Shown here piece after piece: positions 42,721 to 52,233 of a stretch of 64,000 nt of DNA (within the stretch, counting starts at the first letter, position 1; the number at the start of each line of letters is the position of its first letter). Below the pieces are notes generated by a model. That model was not told the origin of the DNA. It worked only from the letters and a program-made list of their open reading frames with translations, and made no database searches. A program made the translations under genes and the position numbers. The DNA is taken from assembly GCF_020707265.1 (NCBI RefSeq), contig NZ_JAJFEQ010000001.1, positions 496,001 through 560,000 on the forward strand, in the 5' to 3' direction. The stretch is from Massilia sp. IC2-477. Lineage in GTDB: Bacteria; Pseudomonadota; Gammaproteobacteria; Burkholderiales; Burkholderiaceae_D.

Positions 42721-44330
42721 TGGATCGCCGTTCCTTCCTGATGACGGCGCTTGGTGCCGGCGCGGCGGGCCTCGCGACCGCGGCCGGCTTCTACCGCTGG
42801 CAAGAGGTGGCGCCCTCGGTGCATTACCCCGGGCGGGCGGAAGGGCACTACCTGCGCGACCGCGGTCAGCTGCCGCCGCCATCGCAAATGATCGAGACCG
42901 ATGTCGTCATCCTCGGTTCCGGCATCGCCGGGCTGAGTGCGGCATGGAAGCTGGGGAAGCTGGGCCATGGGGACTTCCTCCTGCTCGACGGCCCCGAAGC
43001 CTTCGGCAACGCCGCCGGCAGCCGCTACGGCGACCTGGCCTGCCCGACGGGCGCACACTACCTGCCGCTGCCGGGACCGGAATCGACCCACGTGCGCGAG
43101 ATGCTGGCGGACCTCGGCATCCTGCTGCGCGACGCCGACAAGGACAAGCCCTACTACGACGAACGCTTCATCCTGCACGGTCCGGAAGAACGCCTGCTGC
43201 GCGACGGCGTCTGGCACGAGGGCCTGGTGCCGACGGATGCGAGCGATGCCGCCGAACACAAGCAGTTCTTCGACGAGATGGCCCGCTACCGCCATGCGCG
43301 CGGTAGCGATGGCCGGCGCGCCTTCGTGTTCCCGCTGGTGCTGTCCTCCAGCGATCCGCAATTTGCCGCGCTCGATCGCTTCAGCTTTGCCCAGTGGCTG
43401 GGCGACAAGGGCTACCGCTCCGCGACCCTGCGCTGGTACCTGGATTACTGCTGCCGTGACGACTACGGCGCCGGCATCGATCGCGTCTCGGCCTGGGCCG
43501 GCATCCATTATTTTGCCGGCCGCTGCGGCCAGGCCGCCAACGCCGACGAGAATGCGCTCCTCACCTGGCCCGGCGGGCTGGCGCCGCTGGCCGAGGCCTT
43601 GGCCGCAAGAGCGGGGCCGCGCCGCCGTGCGGGAACGGCGGCTTCGGTCCGCGAAGTGGACGGCAAGGTCGAGGCGCTGTGCTTCGTGCTGGAGAAGGGA
43701 CAGCCGCGCAGCTTCCTCGTCAAGGCGCGGCGCGCGATTTGCGCGATGCCGCTGTTCGTCGCCAGCCGCGTGGTCGAGGACATCGGGCGCTACGGTTTCG
43801 ATCCAAGGGAGCACCTGCCGGACAACGCGCCCTGGATGGTGTCAAACTTCCTGATGCGCGACTTCCCGCGCGAGCTGCCCGATGCCCAGCTGGCCTGGGA
43901 CAACGTCGTCTACCAGGGCAGGGGGCTCGGCTACGTCGTTTCTACCCACCAGGACATCCGCTCGCGCCCACCCGAAAAGACCGTGTTCACGGCCTACACG
44001 GCCCTATCGGCACGCACGCCGGTGGAAGCGCGGCGCTGGCTGCAGTCTGCCAGTCCGGGCGAACTGCTTGAGCTGGCCAGCAGTGACCTGAAGGAAGCCT
44101 ATGACTGGGCGTTTGCGCCCTGCGTGGAACGGGTGGACATCACCTTGCGTGCGCATGCGATGGCGGTGCCGCGGCCGGGCTTTCGCTCCAATGCTGGACT
44201 GGAAGCCCTGCGTGACGCGCGCGGACCTATTCAGTTCGCGCATGCCGATCTGTCCGGCCTTTCCGTGTTTGAAGAGGCAGCATGGTGGGGCGCACGCGCA
44301 GCGGAGCGGTCGCTGCATGAGAAGGCGTAA
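42720..44330 (+). CDS. Tat-exported FAD-dependent oxidoreductase (amine-oxidase-like)
   Basis: 536 residues. It opens with a twin-arginine signal (DRRSFLMTALGAGAAGLATA) for export of a folded cofactor protein. The FAD-binding motif DVVILGSGIAGLSAAWKLGKLG starts near residue 61, and YVVSTHQ and a C-terminal FAD region follow. The fold matches flavin amine oxidases/protoporphyrinogen-oxidase-like proteins. Coupled to the spermidine-synthase-like gene (1-nt overlap), it is a good candidate for oxidising a polyamine product in the periplasm; this is an inference. Confidence 0.85.
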   Translation: MDRRSFLMTALGAGAAGLATAAGFYRWQEVAPSVHYPGRAEGHYLRDRGQLPPPSQMIETDVVILGSGIAGLSAAWKLGKLGHGDFLLLDGPEAFGNAAGSRYGDLACPTGAHYLPLPGPESTHVREMLADLGILLRDADKDKPYYDERFILHGPEERLLRDGVWHEGLVPTDASDAAEHKQFFDEMARYRHARGSDGRRAFVFPLVLSSSDPQFAALDRFSFAQWLGDKGYRSATLRWYLDYCCRDDYGAGIDRVSAWAGIHYFAGRCGQAANADENALLTWPGGLAPLAEALAARAGPRRRAGTAASVREVDGKVEALCFVLEKGQPRSFLVKARRAICAMPLFVASRVVEDIGRYGFDPREHLPDNAPWMVSNFLMRDFPRELPDAQLAWDNVVYQGRGLGYVVSTHQDIRSRPPEKTVFTAYTALSARTPVEARRWLQSASPGELLELASSDLKEAYDWAFAPCVERVDITLRAHAMAVPRPGFRSNAGLEALRDARGPIQFAHADLSGLSVFEEAAWWGARAAERSLHEKA

Positions 44331-44363
44331 GCACCTACGCCAGGCCATGCGGGCCAAGCGAAG

Positions 44364-46133
44364 TCAGGCCGTGCGCTCGGGCTCCAGCAGCTTGGCCGTG
44401 ACCAGATCGCGCTCGTGGTCGACGATCCCGTCCACGGTGCGCTCGTCCAGCCCCATTGCCTCCAGCACGAAGGCCGACAGCTGCAGGCTTGCTTCCAGCG
44501 TCTCCGGTACCACCACGCTGGCCCCTGCCTGGCGCAGGGCGCGCGCGTGCTTTTCGTCGCGCGAGCGCACGAACAGGCGCGCGTGCGGGAATTCGCGGCG
44601 GATGCCGCGTACCGCCTGCATCGCGGACGCCGGATGGTCCATCGTCAGCACGATGGCGGGCGATTCGTCGGCGTGCACGCGGCGCAGCAGTTCCGGGCGC
44701 GAGGCATTGCCGAAGTAGACCGGCTTGCCTTCGGCGTGCAGTTTCGAGACCAGCTTGGCGTCGCACTCGAAGGCGACGAAGGGGATGTTCTGTTCGCCCA
44801 GCAGCTTGGCCAGCTGCTGGCCCACGCGGCCGAAGCCGGCGATGATGATGCGGCCACGTGCCGAGGCCAGTTCCCCGTCGTCGGCCGCAGCGTCCTGTTC
44901 GTGCTGCGCGTGTTCGTGGCGGTCGCCGATGCCGCGGCCGATACGGGCCAGCAGCGGCGTAATGAACAGCGTGAGGCCGACCACCAGCATCACCTGCGCG
45001 CCCAGGCCTGGCTCGAGCACCTTGGAGGTGATGGCGTAGCCGATCGCCACGAAGGCGAATTCGCCGCCCTGGCCCAGTAGCAGGCCGCCCTCCACAGCGC
45101 GGCCCCAGGGCAGGCCTCCAATGCGGCCCAAGAGCGCCACCACCAGCGCCTTGAGCAGCACCAGGCCGGCCACCGCGCCGGCCAGCAGCAGCGGCGCGTC
45201 CAGGATCTGGCGGGTGTCGATGCTCATCCCGACCGTCATGAAGAACAGGCCCATGAGCAGGCCTTTGAATGGTTCGACCATCAGCTCGACTTCGTGCTTG
45301 AACTCGGTCTCGGCCAGCAGCAGGCCGGCGATCATCGCACCTAGCGCCATCGACAGGCCGGCGGCCGCGGACAGTCCCGCGATGCCGAAGGTGCTGAGCA
45401 GGATCAGGGCCATGAAGACGTCGGGCTGGCGGTGCTCGGCGAATGCGCGGAACAGCTTGTGGACGACACGCCCGCCGACCAGGTAGATCAGGGCGATCGC
45501 GATCGCCGCCTTGGCCAGCGTGGTCAGGGCGAGCATGGCGACGCCGTCGCCGGCACCGCGCCCGAGCGCGCCGATCAGGAGCAGGATCGGGACCACGGCC
45601 AGGTCCTGCAGCATCAGGATGGCGAAAGCGGCCTGGCCCAGGCGGCTGCCGGTGGTTTGCTGCTGGGCCAGCAGCTGCATCACCACGGCGGTGGAGGAGA
45701 GCGACAGCACCAGGCCGAGGATGATCGATGCCTGCGCATCCAGGCCGTAGAGCACCAGCGCGCCGCCGATCAGCGCAGCGCTGGCCAGCACCTGCGCGGT
45801 GCCGGCGCCGAACACCCAGCGCCGCATGGCCCACAGGCGCGCGGCCGAGAGCTCGAGGCCGATCATGAACATCAGGAACAGCACGCCGATCTCGGCCAGC
45901 ATCGAGATGCCTTCGTCGCGCGGGAAGGTGAGGAAGGCGAGCCAAGGCAGGTCGTCCGCCAGCAGGCCCAGGCCGAAGGGGCCTACCAGGGTGCCGACGG
46001 CGAGGAAGCCGATCACCTGGTTGATGCGCAGGCGCTGCAGGATGGGGATCAGGATGCCGGAGAGGATCAGGAAAAGCAGGATCTCCCGCAGGAAGGGGAA
46101 GGCGTGTTGCTCTTGCACGGTGGGGGCGGCCAA
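44364..46133 (-). CDS. CPA2 monovalent cation:proton antiporter (KefB/KefC-like)
   Basis: 589 residues. The Na/H-exchanger domain has about twelve transmembrane segments (1-385), including LSLSSTAVVMQLLAQQ and LLLGQGGEFAFVAIG. An RCK_N (TrkA-N) domain (about 415-530) follows, with the nucleotide-binding loop IAGFGRVGQQLAKLL. This is the layout of potassium/proton antiporters controlled by NAD(H) or glutathione adducts. The start is uncertain (TTG at 46133 or a nearby GTG) because no good ribosome binding site is seen. It converges with the FAD protein gene. Confidence 0.88.
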   Translation of the reverse strand: MAAPTVQEQHAFPFLREILLFLILSGILIPILQRLRINQVIGFLAVGTLVGPFGLGLLADDLPWLAFLTFPRDEGISMLAEIGVLFLMFMIGLELSAARLWAMRRWVFGAGTAQVLASAALIGGALVLYGLDAQASIILGLVLSLSSTAVVMQLLAQQQTTGSRLGQAAFAILMLQDLAVVPILLLIGALGRGAGDGVAMLALTTLAKAAIAIALIYLVGGRVVHKLFRAFAEHRQPDVFMALILLSTFGIAGLSAAAGLSMALGAMIAGLLLAETEFKHEVELMVEPFKGLLMGLFFMTVGMSIDTRQILDAPLLLAGAVAGLVLLKALVVALLGRIGGLPWGRAVEGGLLLGQGGEFAFVAIGYAITSKVLEPGLGAQVMLVVGLTLFITPLLARIGRGIGDRHEHAQHEQDAAADDGELASARGRIIIAGFGRVGQQLAKLLGEQNIPFVAFECDAKLVSKLHAEGKPVYFGNASRPELLRRVHADESPAIVLTMDHPASAMQAVRGIRREFPHARLFVRSRDEKHARALRQAGASVVVPETLEASLQLSAFVLEAMGLDERTVDGIVDHERDLVTAKLLEPERTA

Positions 46134-46195
46134 AGGTTGTTGTTGGCCGGATTGTAACGTGGGAGCGGGGCTGGGAGGCTAGGGGCTGCGGTACA

Positions 46196-46308
46196 AACTT
46201 GGATCCCGGCCTTCGCCGGGATGACGGTCTTTAGGTTGCGTACTGACGGCATTGCTATCGACATGCGACTGCGAAACCGTCGTCCCGGCGCAGGCCGGGA
46301 CCCAAGTT
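46196..46308. repeat. REP/BIME-like inverted pair 2
   Basis: GGATCCCGGCCTTCGCCGGG at 46201-46220 and its inverse at 46281-46308, 60 bp apart, both with the flanking AACTTGG / CCAAGTT sequence. Located between the antiporter start and the end of the GH1 fusion gene. Confidence 0.8.
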
Positions 46309-46324
46309 GACTTTAACTACGCTA

Positions 46325-48643
46325 TCAGCAGTTCCCCGCCTGCACCGCCTCCGGCGGCGTTTCTTCCTGCTGCCGGTGCCCGCTGGCCACCGGCTGGCGG
46401 CTTTCGGCGGTGTGCTGGAGTTCCTCGATTTCCGGATCCTCCACATTGCGCAGTTCGAGGTAGCGGTCCAGTGCCTGGTCCAGGCGCGGCAGCAGGATGC
46501 CGCGCTCGCTCGTCAAGGCGCAGTAGGCTGGACGCGCCGCAGGGTAGGCAATCGACCGCGCCTCCAGCCGGCTCGCATCCAAGCCGGCCCGCTCTGCCGC
46601 TTTCAGTGCCAGTTCAGCCCAGGTCAGCTCCCCGCCGTTGGACAGGTGCCAGATGCCGGCCTCGCGGTCGATCGCCAGGTCCAGGCAAGCATGCACCAGG
46701 TCCGGCACATAGGTTGCCGTGATGGTGAGGTCGTTCGAGGCGACGAAGGGTTCACCGCGCTCGAGGGCATTCAGCGCCAGGGTGACGAAGTTGTACTGGT
46801 CCCACGGCCCAAAGAAGGCGCTGGTGCGCACCACCAGGGCGTCCGGGTTCTCGTCCAGCACCGCGACTTCGGCTTCGGCCTTGCTGCGGCCATAGGCGTT
46901 GAGCGGCGCCACCGGATCGGACTCCACATACGGGCGGTCCTTGCTGCCGTCGAACACCAGGTCGCTGGAGAAGGTAGTCAGGTGCACGCCATGGCGCGCG
47001 CAGGCGGCGGCCAGGATCGCCGGGCCGGCGGTGTTCTCGCGGAAGCAGCGCTCGGCGTCGTTCTCGGCATCGTCCACGCGCACGTAGCCGCAGGTGTTGA
47101 TCACGGCCCAGGGCTGGTACTGCGCCAGGGCCCGTTCGACCGAGGCGGCGTCGGCGATGTCCATGTCCTTGCGCGACAGCAGGCGGTAGGACAGGTTGCG
47201 CTTGCGGCAGACGCGGGCGAAGGCACGGCCCAGAGTGCCGGTCGCGCCCAGGATCAGGATCGGCGCGGCGCTCGTGCCTACCAGGCGGTGGCCGTCGGCC
47301 GAGATCGAGGTGAGGGCCGCGGGCGTGGCCACCGGCGGGTGGCACAGGAAGCGGCCCTGGCGGCGCCACCAGCCCTGGCCGCGCAGCACCGGGTGCGACA
47401 GCGGAGAGCCCGACGACAGTTCCTTCATCATCTTGGCCAGCGCGGTCGGGCGCGGCTTAGGGGAGCGCACGTCGAAGGGACCCGGCTCGTAGTAGCCCTT
47501 GTTTTGCGTGACCAGGCTGTTCCAGTCGAAGGAGCCAAGCAGCGACCACACGGTGACGGCGCGCACGTCGACGCCGTTCTGCTGCGACTGCTGGGCCGCT
47601 TCCCAGATCTCGAGCAGCCAGCGCAGCTGGTCTTCGCGGTTGGCGTCGATGTGGGCTTCGGTGATGGCCAGCGGGATGCCGTAGCGGTCCCAGGTCTCGC
47701 TGAGCAGCGGGGCGATGCCCGGGGTCGGCGTGGCCAGCACGCGCGAGGCCTCGATGTCGGCGCAGGGAATACCGTCGGCCACGCCGCGGTGGTGTTCCGG
47801 GAAGCGTTCCGGACGGTGATCCAGCCAGCGCTCGGAAGTGACGTAGTAGTTGACGCCGATGATGTCGGGCGGGCAGGGGTTATCGCGGAACCACAGGAAT
47901 TCTTCGGCCGGGATGCCGGTCTTGGTCAGGTACTTCCACAGCTTGTGGTGTTCATCGACCATGCCGCACAGCAGGTCCCAGGCCAGCCAGCGGCGCTCGT
48001 TGTAGAACTCGGCGACATGCGCCAGCTCCGGCGTGCCGTAGGTCTTGCCGAGGTCGTCGGTCTGCACCAGCTTGGCGTTCGGGTTGACGGCGCGGATCGC
48101 GCGCATCGACAGCACCACGGCGCGGCACTGCACCAGCAGGGCTTCGATGAAGGTACGGTCGTCGCGGCCGTGCGGGTACCAGACACCGTACAGGCCGGCG
48201 AAGCGGGCGGTGGTGCAGGGTTCGTTGACCGGGGTGTAGTACTCGATCCACGGATAGCGCGCCGCCACAGCGCCGGCGTATTCGGCCAGCTGCTCGGGGA
48301 AGGCCGGGTCGACCAGGCTGGTGTGACGCGGACCGCTGCCGTGGTGGATCAGGCCGGCGATCGGCGTCACGCCGGCGTCGCGCAGCGCGCCCAGGCGTTC
48401 GTCGGCCCAGCTCCAGTCGGCCTTGTCGATGCCGTCAGGCGCGGTGCGTTCCCATAGCACGGGATAGCGGATTGCGCGGATGCCGGTGGACGCGAAACGC
48501 TGGATGTCGCAGGCGCGGCCGTGGTGGCCATTGCGCTCCAGCTGGCTGAAGTACTCGTCGCGGACACGGTTGACCGTGCATTCGAGGCCGCCCCACAGTT
48601 CCAGTGGGGGGATTTGGCTGTTCGTGCTCTTTTGTGGATTCAT
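46325..48643 (-). CDS. GH1-like glycosidase fused to RmlD-like reductase
   Basis: 772 residues in two halves. Residues about 1-410 are a family-1 glycoside-hydrolase-like barrel with YTPVNEP (acid/base Glu) and ITEAHIDANRED (probable nucleophile Glu). Residues about 450-735 are a dTDP-4-dehydrorhamnose-reductase-type SDR: LILGATGTLGRAFARV, TFSSDLVFDG, NAYGRSKAEAE (YxxxK) and TSAFFGPW. The last 35 residues are polar and low complexity. The fusion suggests sugar release and sugar reduction in one protein, or a repurposed barrel. I chose the ATG at 48643, after GGTGA. Confidence 0.85.
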   Translation of the reverse strand: MNPQKSTNSQIPPLELWGGLECTVNRVRDEYFSQLERNGHHGRACDIQRFASTGIRAIRYPVLWERTAPDGIDKADWSWADERLGALRDAGVTPIAGLIHHGSGPRHTSLVDPAFPEQLAEYAGAVAARYPWIEYYTPVNEPCTTARFAGLYGVWYPHGRDDRTFIEALLVQCRAVVLSMRAIRAVNPNAKLVQTDDLGKTYGTPELAHVAEFYNERRWLAWDLLCGMVDEHHKLWKYLTKTGIPAEEFLWFRDNPCPPDIIGVNYYVTSERWLDHRPERFPEHHRGVADGIPCADIEASRVLATPTPGIAPLLSETWDRYGIPLAITEAHIDANREDQLRWLLEIWEAAQQSQQNGVDVRAVTVWSLLGSFDWNSLVTQNKGYYEPGPFDVRSPKPRPTALAKMMKELSSGSPLSHPVLRGQGWWRRQGRFLCHPPVATPAALTSISADGHRLVGTSAAPILILGATGTLGRAFARVCRKRNLSYRLLSRKDMDIADAASVERALAQYQPWAVINTCGYVRVDDAENDAERCFRENTAGPAILAAACARHGVHLTTFSSDLVFDGSKDRPYVESDPVAPLNAYGRSKAEAEVAVLDENPDALVVRTSAFFGPWDQYNFVTLALNALERGEPFVASNDLTITATYVPDLVHACLDLAIDREAGIWHLSNGGELTWAELALKAAERAGLDASRLEARSIAYPAARPAYCALTSERGILLPRLDQALDRYLELRNVEDPEIEELQHTAESRQPVASGHRQQEETPPEAVQAGNC

Positions 48644-48948
48644 CAGTTTCACCAAATATTAGTTTTCTAACAACAAATTCCCTACAGTTCGGCGTCCCAG
48701 GAAATAAAGTGTCGAAAGGGGAGCCGGCCCGCAGGCCATGGGACCCGAAGCGGTTGACATCCTCGCGCCAACCTGCAACCATGCGGTCCATGAATTTTCC
48801 GAAAGCACATCATCTTTTGTTGACCTGGTGGCGCCGCTCCTAACGCGCGGCCACAGGAATGATCTGCATTTCGACTAACGCCGCCTCGATCCGGGTGGCG
48901 TTTTCACATCTAGCGCGGCAGGGATCGGGGCACTAACAAGGAAACCCG
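48644..48948. other. Intergenic region upstream of trpS
   Basis: About 300 nt without a convincing gene, between two divergent genes. It holds a TTGACA hexamer at 48754-48759 with no good -10, and the hairpin at 48879-48904. The AT-rich first part (48644-48690) is probably the promoter of the GH1 fusion gene. Confidence 0.4.
48879..48904 (+). terminator. Terminator-like hairpin in the trpS leader
   Basis: CGCCGCC and GGTGGCG pair (7 bp, one G-T) around an 8-nt loop and are followed by TTTT. It ends 45 nt before the trpS ATG, so it could be an attenuator of trpS or the end of a small upstream RNA. Confidence 0.45.
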
Positions 48949-49977
48949 ATGAGCTCCACGACCCCAAACAACACCGCACCCATCATCCTCACCGGCGACC
49001 GTCCGACCGGTCCCCTGCACCTCGGCCACTTCGTGGGCAGCCTGCGCAACCGCGTCGCTTACCAGGACAGCTACCGCCAGTTCGTCATGCTGGCAGACGC
49101 CCAGGCGCTGACCGACAACATGGATGACATCGGTAAGGTACACCGGAACGTGGTGGAAGTGGCGCTCGATTACCTCGCAGTGGGCATCGATCCGGCCCGT
49201 ACGACCATCCTGATCCAGTCGCAGATCCCGGAACTGACCGAGCTGACCTTCTACTACCTGAACCTGGTCACCGTGGCGCGCCTGGAGCGCAACCCGACCG
49301 TGAAGCAGGAGATCATCCAGCGTGGTTTCGAACGCGACATCCCGGCCGGCTTCCTGACCTACCCGGCCAGCCAGGCCGCCGACATCACCGCCTTCAAGGC
49401 CAGCGTGGTGCCGGTGGGCGAAGACCAGATCCCGATGATCGAGCAGTGCAACGAGATCGTGCGCCGCTTCAACCGTACCTACAGCCCGGACAAGGACATC
49501 CTGGTCGAGTGCAAGGCGATCGTGCCGGAAGTCGGCCGCTTGCCGGGCATCGACGGCCGCGCCAAGATGAGCAAGTCGCTCGGCAATACCATCAACCTGG
49601 GCGCCAGCGCCGACGAGATCCGCGCCGCGGTCAAGCAGGTCTACACCGACCCGCTGCACCTGAAGGTGTCGGACCCGGGCCACCTGGAAGGCAACGTCGC
49701 CTTCATCTACCTCGACGCCTTCGATACCGACAAGGCGGGCCTGGAAGAGATGAAGGCCCACTACACCCGCGGCGGCCTGGGCGACAGCGTGGTCAAGAAG
49801 CGCCTGGAAGGCATCCTGCAGGACATGCTGGCGCCGATCCGCGCCCGCCGCGAAGAGTTCGCCAAGGACCGTGGCCAGGTGCTGCAGATCCTGAAGGAAG
49901 GCACCATGAAGGCGCGCGAAGTGGCGGCGCAGACCACCGATGAGGTGAAAAAAGCGCTGGGCCTGTCGTACTTCTAA
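48949..49977 (+). CDS. trpS: Tryptophan--tRNA ligase
   Basis: 342-residue class I aminoacyl-tRNA synthetase, a usual length for TrpRS. The HIGH region is [17 protein letters not shown] (residues about 16-32), the tRNA/Trp pocket includes [11 protein letters not shown], and the KMSKS motif is [11 protein letters not shown] near 205. AACAAGGA lies upstream of the ATG. A terminator-like hairpin precedes the gene. It is followed by a partial repeat element. Confidence 0.97.
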   Translation: MSSTTPNNTAPIILTGDRPTGPLHLGHFVGSLRNRVAYQDSYRQFVMLADAQALTDNMDDIGKVHRNVVEVALDYLAVGIDPARTTILIQSQIPELTELTFYYLNLVTVARLERNPTVKQEIIQRGFERDIPAGFLTYPASQAADITAFKASVVPVGEDQIPMIEQCNEIVRRFNRTYSPDKDILVECKAIVPEVGRLPGIDGRAKMSKSLGNTINLGASADEIRAAVKQVYTDPLHLKVSDPGHLEGNVAFIYLDAFDTDKAGLEEMKAHYTRGGLGDSVVKKRLEGILQDMLAPIRARREEFAKDRGQVLQILKEGTMKAREVAAQTTDEVKKALGLSYF

Positions 49978-50023
49978 GCGTCCGACTTTGGCTCGCAATT
50001 CGACTGCGCGTGCACATGTTGAA

Positions 50024-50079
50024 CGCGCGGTCGTTCGTAATTCCGGGCACTGCCCGGAATTACCCCGTCCACCCTACGG
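50024..50079. repeat. Half copy of the GTAGGGTGGGCGG element
   Basis: Only the right half matches the copy at 58163: CGTTCGTAATTCCGGGCACT, then GCCCGGAATTACCCCGTCCA and CCCTACGG. The left half is missing or too diverged to see. Confidence 0.65.
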
Positions 50080-50191
50080 GTATCGCTTCCTGATACCAAA
50101 CGTCGTACCGCGTGCCGCTCTTGCCTTTGATGCTGGAGCGCACGTTCTTTCGGTGGCAAGCTAGGACCTTCATCGTCATCGGAGGAATCCC

Positions 50192-51241
50192 ATGAGCAAA
50201 GGCCTGCGCCTCACCGAGAAATGGATGCAGCGCGCCCTGTGGCTGGTCGCGTTCGCATTCGCCGCCTTCCTGATCGGCCTCGGCGGCAAGATTGTCGGCA
50301 ACCTGTGGGACGTCGAACAGCCCCTGACACTGGAGCAGTTCATGGACCCGGCCCGGGTAGCGGAACTGCGCGCCGGGCAAGCGTCAGCGCGGGCGCGGCG
50401 CGAGGCGGCCCAGCTCGACCTGGAGCAGGCGACCCAGCAGCACGAGGTGGCGCGCGCCAACACCCGTTCGGCGCGCGAGACCTTCGACAACTGGCTGGCC
50501 ACGCGCCGCGCCACCGCCCGTCCCGACCAGGATCCCGAGCTGATCGAACGTACCCGTGGGCTCGATAAACTCGAAGCCGACGAGCGCAGCGCGCTGTCGC
50601 TTGTGCAGGCCCAGCAGCAGCGCATGCTCGACGCCGAGCAGGCCCTGCAGCGTGCGCAAGCCAGCTGGGAACGCATGGAAACACCGGCGCGCGCCGCCTA
50701 TGCGAAAGCGGAAACGGCCAAGGAACTGCGGGTGTTCCTGTATCGCCTGGCAGTGACCTTGCCGCTGCTGGTGCTGGCCGGCTGGCTGTTCGCGCGCAAG
50801 CGCCAGAGCCAGTACTGGCCCTTCGTGTGGGGATTCATCTTCTTCGCACTGTTCGCCTTCTTCTTCGAACTCGTGCCTTACCTGCCGAGCTACGGCGGCT
50901 ATGTGCGCTACCTGGTCGGCATTGCGGTAACGGTGCTGGTGGGTCGCTACGCGATTCAAGCGCTGCAGCATTACCTGGCGCGGCAGAGGGAAGCGGAAGC
51001 GCTGCCGGACGTGCAACGCCGCCAGACGCTGCGCTACGACAACGCCCTGGCCCGACTGGGCAAGGGCGTGTGTCCGGGCTGCGAGCGGCCGGTCGACCTG
51101 AAGGACACGAGCGTCGACTTCTGCCCGCACTGCGGCATCGGCCTGTTCGACCGCTGCGGCCGCTGCAGCAGCCGCAAGAACGCATTCGCCCGCTTTTGCT
51201 TTTCGTGCGGGACGCCGGCCAATACGTCCTTGGCCGACTAG
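50192..51241 (+). CDS. Membrane protein with coiled coil and C-terminal zinc ribbons
   Basis: 349 residues. One transmembrane segment (about 15-35) precedes a long coiled-coil region rich in Glu, Arg, Gln and Ala (about 50-170). Three transmembrane segments follow (about 185-260). The cytoplasmic tail has CPGCERP, CPHCGIG, CGRC and CFSCGTP, two zinc ribbons. I recognise no named family. TCGGAGGAATCCC gives a strong ribosome binding site. A signal-transducing or scaffold role is possible but unproven. Confidence 0.75.
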   Translation: MSKGLRLTEKWMQRALWLVAFAFAAFLIGLGGKIVGNLWDVEQPLTLEQFMDPARVAELRAGQASARARREAAQLDLEQATQQHEVARANTRSARETFDNWLATRRATARPDQDPELIERTRGLDKLEADERSALSLVQAQQQRMLDAEQALQRAQASWERMETPARAAYAKAETAKELRVFLYRLAVTLPLLVLAGWLFARKRQSQYWPFVWGFIFFALFAFFFELVPYLPSYGGYVRYLVGIAVTVLVGRYAIQALQHYLARQREAEALPDVQRRQTLRYDNALARLGKGVCPGCERPVDLKDTSVDFCPHCGIGLFDRCGRCSSRKNAFARFCFSCGTPANTSLAD

Positions 51242-51247
51242 CCCGGT

Positions 51248-51691
51248 TTAGTCACGCAAATCAGCGGGAACCTTGCCGCCGTTCGCCGCCAGCTTGTTCA
51301 TGACCTGGCGGTGCAGCCAGATGTTCATCGAGGCCGAGTCGCTGGTGTCGCCGGTGTAGTGCAGCTCGGCGGCCAGCTCCTTGCGCGCCTGCAGGCTGCT
51401 GTCCAGGCCGAGCAGCTTCATCAGGTCGACGATCGAGGTGCGCCAGTTCAGCTGTTGTCCCGAGGACTTCTGCATCGTGGTCAGGATTTCCTCGACGTCC
51501 ACCTGGTCCATCATGGCCGGCGCGGCCTGCGGCTGGGCTTGCGGGGCAGCCTGTGGAGCCGCCTGTGGCGCTGCCTGGGGCGCGGCCTGCGGTGCAGCCG
51601 GCGCCTGGGCCTGCGGCTGTGCTGCCGGGCCCTTGTTGGCGGCGTGCGATTTCGGGAAGATCTTGCTGAAGATATTGCTCAGGATGCCCAT
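51248..51691 (-). CDS. DUF3597 domain protein
   Basis: 147 residues. A short N-terminal basic stretch (MGILSNIFSKIFPKSHA) and a low-complexity linker of Ala-Pro-Gln (about 20-60) are followed by the DUF3597 domain (about 60-147), with VDVEEILTTMQKSSGQQLNWR and IVDLMKLLGLDSS. The domain has a LysM-related fold but its function is unknown. It is 26 nt downstream of another small gene on the same strand. Confidence 0.85.
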   Translation of the reverse strand: MGILSNIFSKIFPKSHAANKGPAAQPQAQAPAAPQAAPQAAPQAAPQAAPQAQPQAAPAMMDQVDVEEILTTMQKSSGQQLNWRTSIVDLMKLLGLDSSLQARKELAAELHYTGDTSDSASMNIWLHRQVMNKLAANGGKVPADLRD

Positions 51692-51717
51692 ACAGTCCTC
51701 TCGTGTTGGTGGATGAA

Positions 51718-52233
51718 TTATTGGCGGCGCATGTTCTGCGCCATGTGGCCGAGCGCGATGGCGAGCGCGGCGCCGCCGATGGCCTTGACCAGGGTCGGGT
51801 TCTGGGCATAGAAGTCGCCCATCCGGTCGACGATGCTCGGGTTCTGCTGTTCGGCCTTCTCGGCCAGTTCGCGCACCTGTTCGGGCGAAACCTGCGAAGC
51901 CTGTTCCGGCGTCACCTGGGTTGGCGTACGGCCGCCGAACAGGTTGCCGAGGCCGCCATTGCCCAGCTGGGCCAGCACGGCCGGGCCGAGCGTGGCGAGC
52001 AGCTGGTTCAGCATGCCGGCGCGCTGGTTCGGGTTACTCTGGCCGAACATCTGGCTGACCATCTGCGGGAAGGGCGGGGTCTGGTCGGAGCGCAGCGCGC
52101 CCGACAGGCCGCGCGCCAACGCGTCCTGGGGCGCGTTTTGCGCCACCCGGTCGAAGTCGTCGTGGGCCTGCTGCTGGTTGGCGTTGGCGCCACCCAGGTA
52201 CTGATTCAGTAAATTGCCGAGATCAAATGCCAT
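51718..52233 (-). CDS. Conserved hypothetical protein with C-terminal hydrophobic segment
   Basis: 171 residues. It starts AFDLGNLLNQYLGG and is rich in Gln, Asn and Ala, with LNQLLATLGPAVLAQLGNGGLGNL in the middle. A hydrophobic segment (about 150-165, LVKAIGGAALAIALGHMA) sits at the end. AAGGAG precedes the ATG. No named domain recognised. It is probably cotranscribed with the DUF3597 gene. Confidence 0.65.
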   Translation of the reverse strand: MAFDLGNLLNQYLGGANANQQQAHDDFDRVAQNAPQDALARGLSGALRSDQTPPFPQMVSQMFGQSNPNQRAGMLNQLLATLGPAVLAQLGNGGLGNLFGGRTPTQVTPEQASQVSPEQVRELAEKAEQQNPSIVDRMGDFYAQNPTLVKAIGGAALAIALGHMAQNMRRQ

